From Clostridiales bacterium UBA4696 (GTDB lineage Bacteria > Bacillota > Clostridia > Oscillospirales > Oscillospiraceae), in NCBI GenBank assembly GCA_002404795.1, contig DHKK01000137.1, positions 1-7,657 on the forward strand: 7,657 bases of DNA, given 5' to 3'. A program made the translations under genes and the position numbers. Positions within the stretch are counted from its first letter, which is position 1; each line of letters begins with the position of its first letter. The notes beneath the pieces are model-generated. The model saw nothing but the letters and a program-made list of their open reading frames with translations, was not told the DNA's origin and searched no databases. Positions 1-5,683 of the stretch are shown in pieces.

Positions 1-309
1 AACACCACGCGCGAGCAGATGAAGATGTTCCTGACCCGCCTGGGCTTCGGCTCGAAGATCGTCATTACCGGCGATATCACGCAGATCGACCTGCCGGGCG
101 ACAAGGTCAGCGGCCTGAAGGAGGCCATCCGCGTGCTCGACGGCGTGGAGGATATCCAGATCTGCCGCCTCACGCCCGCCGACGTGGTCCGCCATGTGCT
201 CGTGCAGCGCATCGTCGCCGCTTACGACAAATATGAAAAGAGCCGTCTTCCGGACGACCATGCCCGGAAGTTCACGCAAAAACCGCAGACAAAGAGGAAT
301 CTGAAATGA
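1..309 (+). CDS. phoH: PhoH-family P-loop ATPase, C-terminal part (5' end outside window)
   Basis: The frame is open from base 1 and gives 102 residues before a TGA at 307-309. It begins with a block (NTTREQMKMFLTRLGFGSK) and continues with VITGDITQIDLP, which together are the hallmark C-terminal half of the PhoH/YbeZ ATPase domain. The Walker A and the DEAQN-type Walker B motifs should lie just upstream, outside the window. A later stretch (ADVVRHVLVQRIVAAYDKY, about residues 60-78) matches the family end, with Val where many homologues have Pro after RH. The tail is basic and probably disordered. PhoH proteins are cytoplasmic ATPases or putative RNA helicases. In many bacteria they sit directly before ybeY, as here, which supports a role in RNA or ribosome metabolism, although the biochemical role is not settled. 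The stop overlaps the ybeY start by 4 nt. Confidence 0.93.
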   Translation, partial: NTTREQMKMFLTRLGFGSKIVITGDITQIDLPGDKVSGLKEAIRVLDGVEDIQICRLTPADVVRHVLVQRIVAAYDKYEKSRLPDDHARKFTQKPQTKRNLK

Positions 310-800
310 AGCATCGTATCGTGATCCGCTGTGAAGCTCACAGCCTGAGCGATTTTGCGCTCAAGCAGCAGATCGCCAAATGTATCACCGCCGCGCTGGA
401 CAAGCAGGGCGTCGACACGCCCTGCGAGATCAACGTGCTCGTCACGGACGACGAGGGCATCCGCGCCATCAACAAGGCCTACCGCCAGATCGACAAGGCG
501 ACGGACGTGCTCTCGTTCCCGATGTTCGAGCTGACGCCCGGCGAGCTCCCCGCGTCGTGGGAGAGCTACAAGGATCCGGATACCGGCCTTGTGCCGCTCG
601 GCGACATGGCCATCAGCCTCGAGCGGGCCAAGCAGCAGTCAGCTGAGTTCGGCCACAGCGCCCGCCGCGAGGTCGGCTATCTCACCATCCATTCCATTCT
701 GCACCTGCTGGGCTACGACCATGTGGACGAAGGCCCGATGAAAAAGCAGATGCGCGCCGCCGAAGAGGCGATCCTCGCCGAAATCGAACTGCCGAGATGA
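306..800 (+). CDS. ybeY: YbeY, single-strand endoribonuclease for rRNA maturation
   Basis: This 164-residue protein has the usual length for YbeY. It carries the diagnostic metal site H-x3-H-x5-H as HSILHLLGYDH, with His129, His133 and His139 as zinc ligands. Family blocks ATDVLSFPMFE in the middle and LGDMAIS before the metal site are also present. YbeY is a cytoplasmic metal-dependent RNase that acts in 16S rRNA 3'-end maturation and late 70S quality control. Era, encoded two genes downstream, binds the 16S rRNA 3' end, so the pairing is functionally coherent. The start at 306 is chosen because it gives the ATGA overlap with the phoH stop and full-length homology. A GAGGAATCTGAA stretch just upstream serves as a ribosome binding site. 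The end overlaps the next gene by 4 nt. No key residue is missing. Confidence 0.95.
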   Translation: MKHRIVIRCEAHSLSDFALKQQIAKCITAALDKQGVDTPCEINVLVTDDEGIRAINKAYRQIDKATDVLSFPMFELTPGELPASWESYKDPDTGLVPLGDMAISLERAKQQSAEFGHSARREVGYLTIHSILHLLGYDHVDEGPMKKQMRAAEEAILAEIELPR

Positions 801-1321
801 TGGAGCAGAATCTTTTTATCCGCCGCGCTGCAGTCACGGATGCGGAGTTGCTTGCCGAGACCCGGCGCAGCGCATGGGACGCGACGTATCGTGGAATCTA
901 TCCGGATGCATGGATCGACGAATATGATCTTGCTGAACAGACGCAGCGGGAACGGGCGAGGCTGGAGCAGACAGATTATATGGCATATTTGGTCATGGAC
1001 GGCGGCCAGTGTGCAGGCTATTTCAGCTATGGCGCGGCAAGCCACGGTGGCTATAAGGACTTTTCTTTTTGCCTCAATTCTCTGTACCTGCTGCCGCCGT
1101 ACCAGCATATGGGCCTGGGTCGACGCATCTTTGCACAGGTGCGTCAGGCCGCGCGGGAACGGAAACTGGACAGTTTTTTCTGCGGCTGCAATGTACATAA
1201 TCTGCCCGCACGGCGCTTTTATGAAAAAATGGGCGGCGTGGTCGGAGAAATTGATGACGGACATGAGAATCTGGCCGAGGACCAGATGTATTTTGAATTT
1301 TGCACAGGAGAACAGATATGA
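797..1321 (+). CDS. GNAT-family N-acetyltransferase, substrate unknown
   Basis: This is a 174-residue single-domain GNAT protein. The N-terminal block FIRRAAVTDAELLAE leads into SAWDATYRGIYPD (about residues 25-37), a signature of one common GNAT subgroup. The acetyl-CoA-binding motif A is at residues 95-112, with Q103-x-x-G106-x-G108 forming the pyrophosphate loop. Motif B follows as NVHNLPARRFYEKMGG (residues 132-147), where Tyr142 is the likely general acid. The substrate cannot be read from sequence; protein N-termini, amino acids and small amines are all possible. It overlaps ybeY by ATGA at 797-800 and era by ATGA at 1318-1321, so translation is probably coupled. A second Met codon at 800 is an alternative start. 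Base composition is lower in GC than the flanking genes (about 54% by hand count over 841-1320), with more A/T third positions. Many Bacillota carry dgkA and cdd at this place instead, so the gene is an accessory insertion into a conserved block. Confidence 0.88.
   Translation: MMEQNLFIRRAAVTDAELLAETRRSAWDATYRGIYPDAWIDEYDLAEQTQRERARLEQTDYMAYLVMDGGQCAGYFSYGAASHGGYKDFSFCLNSLYLLPPYQHMGLGRRIFAQVRQAARERKLDSFFCGCNVHNLPARRFYEKMGGVVGEIDDGHENLAEDQMYFEFCTGEQI
1306..1310 (+). promoter_or_regulatory. Shine-Dalgarno of era, decides the start
   Basis: AGGAG lies 7 nt before the ATG at 1318, inside the end of the acetyltransferase gene. It rules out the in-frame TTG at 1300, which lies upstream of the site. 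The chosen start also gives an Era N-terminus of normal length (MKTKTAMITIAGRPNVGKS). Confidence 0.75.
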
Positions 1322-2208
1322 AAACCAAAACCGCGATGATCACGATCGCCGGGCGGCCGAATGTCGGCAAGTCCACGCTTGCCAACGCGCTCGTCGGCGA
1401 GAAGATCGCCATCGTATCCCATAAGCCTCAGACCACCCGCAACCGCATCTGCGCCATCGTCGACCGCGGCGATACGCAGCTCGTCTTCATCGACACCCCG
1501 GGCTTCCACCGCCCGCGCACGAAGCTCGGCGACTATATGGTGAATGTCGTCAACCAGTCGGTCGCCGACGTCGACGCCGTCATTCTGCTCGTCGAGCCGA
1601 TCGCCAACGTCGGCCCGCAGGAGCAGGAGCTCATCGAAAAGATCAAGGAGGCGAACGTCCCCGCGATCCTCGTCATCAATAAGATCGACACGGTGGAAAA
1701 GGAAAACCTGCTGCCGGTCATCGCGGCCTATAAGGACCTTATGGACTTTGTGGACGTCATCCCCATCAGCGCCAAGTGGCACGACGGGCTGGACAGCCTC
1801 ATGCAGGTCTGTGAGGGCTTTGCGCAGGAGGGCCCGTTCATGTTCCCCGAGGGGATCTCGACCGATATGCCGGAAAAACAGGTCATGGCCGAGATCATCC
1901 GCGAAAAGCTTCTCTGGAACCTCGAAAAGGAGATCCCGCATGGGACCGCGGTCGAGATCACGAAATTCTCCGAGCGGGATGACGGCATCATCGACCTTGA
2001 CGCGACGATCTACTGTGAAAAGGCCAGCCACAAGGGCATCATCATCGGCAAAAACGGCCAGATGCTCAAGAAGATCAGCACCGATGCCCGCAAGGACTGC
2101 GAGCGCTTCATGGGCACGAAGGTCTTTCTGCAGACCTGGGTCCGCGTCAAGGAAAACTGGCGCGACAGCGACTTTATGATCTCCAACTTCGGCTATCACA
2201 AAGACTGA
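1318..2208 (+). CDS. era: Era, ribosome-assembly GTPase
   Basis: The 296-residue protein has the standard Era length and architecture. The N-terminal TRAFAC GTPase domain shows G1 GRPNVGKS (12-19), a switch I region with QTTRNR (38-43), G3 DTPG (59-62), G4 NKID (121-124) and G5 ISA (150-152). The C-terminal KH domain (about 205-285) contains the GxxG loop as GKNG (244-247) within the motif KGIIIGKNGQMLKKI. Era binds the 3' end of 16S rRNA through the KH domain and promotes 30S maturation, working as a GTP-dependent checkpoint in the cytoplasm, often peripheral to the membrane. It lies downstream of ybeY, which processes the same rRNA end, and upstream of yqzL-recO, as in Bacillus and many Clostridia. 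It is translationally coupled to the acetyltransferase gene by a 4-nt overlap. All motifs are intact. Confidence 0.97.
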   Translation: MKTKTAMITIAGRPNVGKSTLANALVGEKIAIVSHKPQTTRNRICAIVDRGDTQLVFIDTPGFHRPRTKLGDYMVNVVNQSVADVDAVILLVEPIANVGPQEQELIEKIKEANVPAILVINKIDTVEKENLLPVIAAYKDLMDFVDVIPISAKWHDGLDSLMQVCEGFAQEGPFMFPEGISTDMPEKQVMAEIIREKLLWNLEKEIPHGTAVEITKFSERDDGIIDLDATIYCEKASHKGIIIGKNGQMLKKISTDARKDCERFMGTKVFLQTWVRVKENWRDSDFMISNFGYHKD

Positions 2209-2251
2209 AACTGCCAGCATAGCGTCTGCCCGACCGGCTCATCCTAATCCC

Positions 2252-2259
2252 AGAGGAGG
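2252..2259 (+). promoter_or_regulatory. Strong Shine-Dalgarno of the small yqzL gene
   Basis: AGAGGAGG is located 8 nt before the ATG at 2268. It is the best ribosome binding site in the era-recO interval and the main reason, together with protein similarity, to accept the short open frame that follows it as a gene. Confidence 0.75.
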
Positions 2260-2267
2260 GCGAGCCA

Positions 2268-2429
2268 ATGAAAGCAGAATTTTTGTGGGAAGTTTTTACC
2301 GAGACCGGCGCGCCGGAGGCGTATCTGCTCTACAAGGACGCCGGACGCGCAGCATCCGCCATGAGCAAACGGGAAACAGCCTATGTACCTGACGACGCGG
2401 GGGCTTGTCCTCCGGACAACCGAATATAA
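2268..2429 (+). CDS. yqzL: YqzL-family small protein
   Basis: This is a 53-codon open frame starting MKAEFLWEVFTETGAPEAYL and ending at TAA 2427-2429. The N-terminal core, with F-x-W-x-V-F-x-x-T-G followed by a YLLYK segment (residues 5-23), matches what I recall of the Bacillus YqzL family (FTWNVFSQTGN...YLL.K). That family is found exactly here, between era and recO. The function is unknown. The conserved core spans about residues 4-25; the tail is variable and contains Pro, Asp and Cys near the end. The ORF overlaps the first 47 nt of recO in another frame, so residues from about 39 onward share DNA with the RecO N-terminus. The strong Shine-Dalgarno at 2252-2259 supports translation. Gene finders easily miss it because of its size. 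The family call rests on memory of the motif and on position, not on a search. Confidence 0.8.
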   Translation: MKAEFLWEVFTETGAPEAYLLYKDAGRAASAMSKRETAYVPDDAGACPPDNRI

Positions 2430-3123
2430 GGAGACGGACCGCATCCTGACGATCCTGACCGATCGCGACGGGCTCCTTTCCGTCAAGGCCCGCGGCGTGC
2501 GCTCGAACCGGTCAAAGCTCAAGGGAGCCTGCCAGCTGCTGACGTATGCCGAGTTTACCATCAGCGACGCACGCGGCTTCACGGCCATCACCGAGGCGAC
2601 GGCCATCGAGATGTTCCCGGAGCTGCGCAATGACCTGGTGCTGCTGTCGCTTGCAAGCTATTTTGCCCAGCTGGCGGAGGTGTTGTCGCAGGAGGATGCG
2701 TCGAGCCCGGCACTGCTGTCTCTGATCCTGAACGCGCTTTACGCGCTTTCAAAGCTCAAAAAGCCGCCGCGGCTCGTCAAGGCCGCGACGGAGCTGCGGC
2801 TGGCCGCCATTGCGGGCTATATGCCGGAGCTTTCCGGCTGCTGCGTGTGCGGCAGGGAAGACCCGGACCGCTTTTCCATCGCCGACGGGACGCTGGAATG
2901 CGCCGGCTGCCGTGCGTCCGACGGGGTGCGGATGCCGCTGTCTCCGGCGTCGCTGGCGGCGATGCGGTACATCGTCTCCTGCCCGGACAAGAAGCTCTTT
3001 TCCTTCACGCTCACGGGCGCTGCGGAAAAGGAGCTGTGCGACGCGGCAGAGAGCTATCTGCTGACCCAGCTCGAGCGCAGCTTTTACACACTCGACTTTT
3101 ATAAATCACTTCTGGTTGAATAG
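2383..3123 (+). CDS. recO: RecO, recombination mediator protein
   Basis: This 246-residue protein matches the normal RecO length. It opens with TTRGLVLRTTEYKETDRILT (residues 4-23), the hallmark start of the RecO N-terminal OB fold, which binds single-stranded DNA and SSB. The C-terminal helical part carries a four-cysteine zinc site, C153-V-V-type CxxC (C153/C156) and CAGC (C173/C176), as in many Gram-positive RecO proteins. RecO works with RecR, and RecF where present, to load RecA onto SSB-coated DNA at gaps and to anneal strands. The ATG at 2383 is chosen because family homology begins immediately. Only a weak GGGAAA precedes it, and the gene starts inside yqzL, so translation probably depends on coupling with that gene. 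It ends with TAG 47 nt before mutS2. Confidence 0.96.
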   Translation: MYLTTRGLVLRTTEYKETDRILTILTDRDGLLSVKARGVRSNRSKLKGACQLLTYAEFTISDARGFTAITEATAIEMFPELRNDLVLLSLASYFAQLAEVLSQEDASSPALLSLILNALYALSKLKKPPRLVKAATELRLAAIAGYMPELSGCCVCGREDPDRFSIADGTLECAGCRASDGVRMPLSPASLAAMRYIVSCPDKKLFSFTLTGAAEKELCDAAESYLLTQLERSFYTLDFYKSLLVE

Positions 3124-3128
3124 AAGGC

Positions 3129-3147
3129 CCCGCCGGATCCGGACGGG
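3129..3147 (+). other. Short GC-rich hairpin between recO and mutS2
   Basis: CCCGCCG at 3129-3135 can pair with CGG-A-CGGG at 3140-3147, leaving a GATC tetraloop and one bulged A. It contains the perfect palindrome CCGGATCCGG (3133-3142). No T-run follows, so it is not an intrinsic terminator. It could protect or modestly attenuate the recO-mutS2 transcript, or be chance in GC-rich DNA. Confidence 0.35.
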
Positions 3148-3170
3148 AGCCGAAAGAACAGGAACCGCTT

Positions 3171-5549
3171 ATGAACGAACAATATGAAAAATCCCTGAGC
3201 AAGCTCGAGCTGGACAAGGTCCTCTCGCTGCTTGCCGACCACGCCTCCTCGCAGGCGGCGAAGGACCGCTGCATGGCCATCCGCCCGTCTGCGGACGCGG
3301 ATGAGATCCGGCACCTGCTGGAAGAGACGAGCGCGGCCTGCAAATGCATCACGATCAAGGGCTCGCCGTCGTTTGGCGGGCTGTATGACGTCGGCGCGTC
3401 GCTCGACCGTGCGTACCGCGGCGGCTGCCTCAGCCCGGAGGAGCTGCTGCGGATCGCCGGCGTGCTGCGTGCCGCGCGGCAGGCGAAGAGCTACGCCGAG
3501 GGCGAGGGCACACAGGAAGCTTCGGTTCTTGATCTGTATTTTCAGCAGATCACGAGCAATAAATACCTGGAAGAGCGCATCTTCAACTCCATCCTCTCCA
3601 AAGACGAGATCGCGGATGCGGCCAGCAGCGAGCTTGCCTCTATCCGCCGCAAGATCCGCCAGCAGAGCGCGAAGATCCGCGAGTCCCTGCAGAAGATCAT
3701 CACCTCGCCGTCCTACGCGAAGATCCTGCAGGAGCCGATCGTGACCATCCGCTCCGACCGCTTTGTTGTGCCCGTCAAGGCCGAGTGCAAGGGGCAGCTG
3801 CCCGGCCTCGTCCACGACGTGTCTTCCTCCGGCAGCACCTACTTCATTGAGCCCATGTCCGCTGTCAACGGCAACAATGAGCTGCGCGAGCTGTTCATGG
3901 CCGAGCGCAAGGAGATCGAGCGCATCCTCGCCGAGCTCTCCGCGGAGTCGGCCGACCACCGCGAGCAGATCAAGCTCGACTATGACGTGCTGCTCGAGCT
4001 CGAGTGCATTTTCGCCAGGGCGCGGCTGTCGTTTGCCATGCGGGCCATCTGCCCGGAGGTGCGGACCGACGGCCAGCTGAACCTCATCCGGGCCCGCCAT
4101 CCGCTCATCACCGGCAAGACGGTCGTCCCGATCTCCGTGCGGCTGGGCAGCGATTTTGATACGCTCATCATCACCGGCCCCAACACCGGCGGTAAGACCG
4201 TCACGCTCAAGACCATCGGCCTGCTCACGCTCATGGCCGAGTGCGGTCTGCATATCCCCGCCGACGACGGCAGCTCCATCAACGTCTACGAGCAGGTCTT
4301 CGCCGACATCGGCGACGAGCAGTCCATCGAGCAGTCGCTTTCCACCTTCTCGTCGCATACAAAGAATATCGTGGAAATCCTCAAGGTCTGCGACCGCGAC
4401 AGTCTCGTCCTCTTCGACGAGCTCTGCGCCGGTACCGACCCGGCAGAGGGCGCGGCGCTCGCCATCGCCATCATCGAGTTCTGCCGCAAATGCGGCGCCG
4501 GCGTCGCCGCCACGACGCACTACGCCGAGCTCAAGCTCTACGCCATGCGCACAGGCGGCGTCATGAACGCCTCGTGCGAGTTCAACGTCGAGACCCTGCA
4601 GCCGACCTACCGGCTGCTCATCGGCGTGCCCGGCAAGTCCAACGCGTTTGCCATCTCCAAGCGCCTGGGGCTCGATGACGGCATCCTGGAGCAGGCGCGG
4701 AGCCTGGTCAGTCAGAACGACGTGAACTTCGAGGATGTTCTGACCCAGCTCGACCAGCAGCGGCAGGAGATGGAAAAGGCGAAGGAGGAAGCCGAGCGTC
4801 TGCGCCGCGAGACCGAGAAGCAGAAGGAAAAATCCGACGAATACTACGCCCAGATCAAGCAGGAGAAGGAAAAGGCCGCCCAACAGGCCCGCAAGGAGGC
4901 CCAATTCATCATCGACGACGCCCGCCGCGCGGCGGACGCAGTCTACGAAGAACTCAAGCAGCTGCGCAAGCAGGCCAAAAACGGCGCGTTTATCCCCGGC
5001 TCCAACGAAAAGCAGGCCGAGATGCGCCGCAGCCTCAACGAGGCAGAGCAGAAGCTGCAGCCGCAGCGCGAGCAGAAGGCCCGGCCTGAGGCGACCCGCG
5101 CCATCCGCGTGGGCGACACCGTGGAGCTGCTGAAGCTCGGCACGAAAGCGTCGGTGCTCGCCGTCAACAAGGACGGCAGCTACCAGCTGCGCGCCGGGAT
5201 CATGCAGGTGACGGCGAAGCCCGACGAGGTGTATCTGCTCGAAAACGAGACGCAGAACGCGGCCAAAAAGGTCATCGCGGGCAAGGTCCGTGAGCTCAAG
5301 GCCGCGGCCCAGCCGGAGCTCGACATTCGCGGCATGGCCGTCGACGAGGCGCTGCCGGTCCTGGATAATTTCCTGGACGCGGCCTACATGGGAAATCTGC
5401 CGAACGCCCGCATCATCCACGGCAAGGGCACGGGCGTGCTCCGCTCCGCCGTGCAGGACGAACTGCGCCGCTGCAAGTACGTCAAGTCGTTCCGCCTCGG
5501 CGTCTACGGCGAGGGCGAGTCCGGCGTGACGATCGTGGAATTCAAGTGA
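3171..5549 (+). CDS. mutS2: MutS2 (Smr-containing MutS paralogue), ribosome-collision or recombination ATPase
   Basis: The 792-residue protein has the full MutS2 layout. The N-terminal core/lever region (1-300) lacks the MutS mismatch-binding domain. The ABC-type ATPase has Walker A TGPNTGGKT (335-343), a signature-like LSTFSSHT segment and Walker B LVLFDE (412-417). A long charged coiled coil covers about 522-604. A KOW-like beta segment (644-691, RVGDTVELL...) precedes the C-terminal Smr nuclease domain, with LDIRG (717-721) and HGKGTG (750-755). MutS2 was first described as an inhibitor of recombination. In Bacillus it is now known to bind collided ribosomes and split or rescue them, which fits its place near phoH, ybeY and era. 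AGGAA at 3160-3164 lies 6 nt before the ATG. Motifs are intact, and the LDxRG of the nuclease is retained. No terminator is seen between it and the next gene. Confidence 0.95.
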   Translation: MNEQYEKSLSKLELDKVLSLLADHASSQAAKDRCMAIRPSADADEIRHLLEETSAACKCITIKGSPSFGGLYDVGASLDRAYRGGCLSPEELLRIAGVLRAARQAKSYAEGEGTQEASVLDLYFQQITSNKYLEERIFNSILSKDEIADAASSELASIRRKIRQQSAKIRESLQKIITSPSYAKILQEPIVTIRSDRFVVPVKAECKGQLPGLVHDVSSSGSTYFIEPMSAVNGNNELRELFMAERKEIERILAELSAESADHREQIKLDYDVLLELECIFARARLSFAMRAICPEVRTDGQLNLIRARHPLITGKTVVPISVRLGSDFDTLIITGPNTGGKTVTLKTIGLLTLMAECGLHIPADDGSSINVYEQVFADIGDEQSIEQSLSTFSSHTKNIVEILKVCDRDSLVLFDELCAGTDPAEGAALAIAIIEFCRKCGAGVAATTHYAELKLYAMRTGGVMNASCEFNVETLQPTYRLLIGVPGKSNAFAISKRLGLDDGILEQARSLVSQNDVNFEDVLTQLDQQRQEMEKAKEEAERLRRETEKQKEKSDEYYAQIKQEKEKAAQQARKEAQFIIDDARRAADAVYEELKQLRKQAKNGAFIPGSNEKQAEMRRSLNEAEQKLQPQREQKARPEATRAIRVGDTVELLKLGTKASVLAVNKDGSYQLRAGIMQVTAKPDEVYLLENETQNAAKKVIAGKVRELKAAAQPELDIRGMAVDEALPVLDNFLDAAYMGNLPNARIIHGKGTGVLRSAVQDELRRCKYVKSFRLGVYGEGESGVTIVEFK

Positions 5550-5573
5550 ATGCGGAAGAAAGTGGAAGCGTCA

Positions 5574-5602
5574 TGAAATAATGATTGACATTTCAATGAA
5601 AT
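5574..5602 (+). promoter_or_regulatory. Operator-like TGAAAT/ATTTCA half-sites overlapping the promoter
   Basis: Three copies of one hexamer occur within 29 nt: TGAAAT at 5574-5579, ATTTCA at 5590-5595 and TGAAAT at 5597-5602. The last two form a perfect dyad (ATTTCA-A-TGAAAT) lying in the spacer between -35 and -10, and the first copy begins 11 nt before the -35. A protein bound here would block RNA polymerase. The regulator is unknown, and AT-rich promoter DNA can produce such repeats by chance. Confidence 0.4.
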
Positions 5603-5612
5603 TTGCTAAAAT
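5585..5612 (+). promoter_or_regulatory. Sigma-A-type promoter with extended -10
   Basis: A perfect -35 TTGACA (5585-5590) is followed after 16 nt by TAAAAT (5607-5612), one mismatch from TATAAT. A TG dinucleotide at 5604-5605 makes an extended -10 (TGCTAAAAT). The predicted start is around 5619-5620, giving a leader of about 65 nt. This should be one of the stronger promoters in the region, and it makes the HPr-like gene a separate transcription unit. Confidence 0.85.
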
Positions 5613-5629
5613 TAGAAAGACGAAAGAGA

Positions 5630-5654
5630 GTGCCCAGCCTTGTACATCGGGCAC
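5630..5654 (+). other. 5' UTR hairpin of the HPr-like gene
   Basis: GTGCCC (5630-5635) is perfectly complementary to GGGCAC (5649-5654), with a 13-nt loop that contains TGTACAT (5641-5647). No T-run follows, so it is not a terminator. The loop heptamer is complementary to the start-codon region ATGTACA at 5684-5690. It may affect mRNA stability or initiation. Confidence 0.45.
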
Positions 5655-5669
5655 CCCAGCATGATATAT

Positions 5670-5675
5670 AAGGAG
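5670..5675 (+). promoter_or_regulatory. Shine-Dalgarno of the HPr-like gene, decides the start
   Basis: AAGGAG ends 8 nt before the ATG at 5684. An in-frame GTG at 5675 overlaps this site and is therefore not the start, and the ATG at 5690 is too far (14 nt). With the start at 5684, Tyr15 and Ser46 fall exactly on the HPr reference numbering, which supports the choice. Confidence 0.85.
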
Positions 5676-5683
5676 TGTCGTCT

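Larger units (their letters stand above)
5550..5683 (+). promoter_or_regulatory. AT-rich intergenic control region upstream of the HPr-like gene
   Basis: This 134-nt gap is the only sizeable non-coding stretch and the most AT-rich part of the window. It holds, in order, a TGAAAT half-site, a -35/-10 promoter with a dyad in its spacer, a leader of about 65 nt with a GTGCCC/GGGCAC hairpin, and an AAGGAG ribosome binding site. There is no terminator for the upstream operon, so read-through from mutS2 into the HPr-like gene is possible in addition to the local promoter. Confidence 0.7.

Noticed and set aside
404..425. 9-bp inverted repeat GCAGGGCGT/ACGCCCTGC inside ybeY
   Set aside because: One such stem is expected by chance in several kb of GC-rich coding DNA. 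There is no T-run and no sign of function.
1219..2220. Long minus-strand open frame opposite era (333 codons)
   Set aside because: It mirrors era codon for codon, has the Leu/Asp/Val/Arg-rich composition typical of antisense frames in high-GC genes, and shows no recognisable motif. Era is certain.
2305..2316. 12-bp palindrome CCGGCGCGCCGG inside yqzL
   Set aside because: It is a GC-only palindrome in coding DNA with no further symmetry or neighbouring signal, so a chance origin is likely.
3993..4004. 12-bp palindrome CTCGAGCTCGAG inside mutS2
   Set aside because: It follows from the codons for Leu-Glu-Leu-Glu with strong C/G third-position preference.
3099..5420. Very long minus-strand open frame opposite mutS2 (773 codons)
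   Set aside because: It is a shadow of mutS2: low-complexity Leu/Asp/Gly/Arg-rich, with no domain, while the + strand has full MutS2 motifs.
5563..5576. Possible cre (CcpA) site TGGAAGCGTCATGA upstream of the HPr-like promoter
   Set aside because: It would be attractive next to a Crh-like gene, but it differs from the usual cre pattern at three fixed positions and lacks its symmetry.
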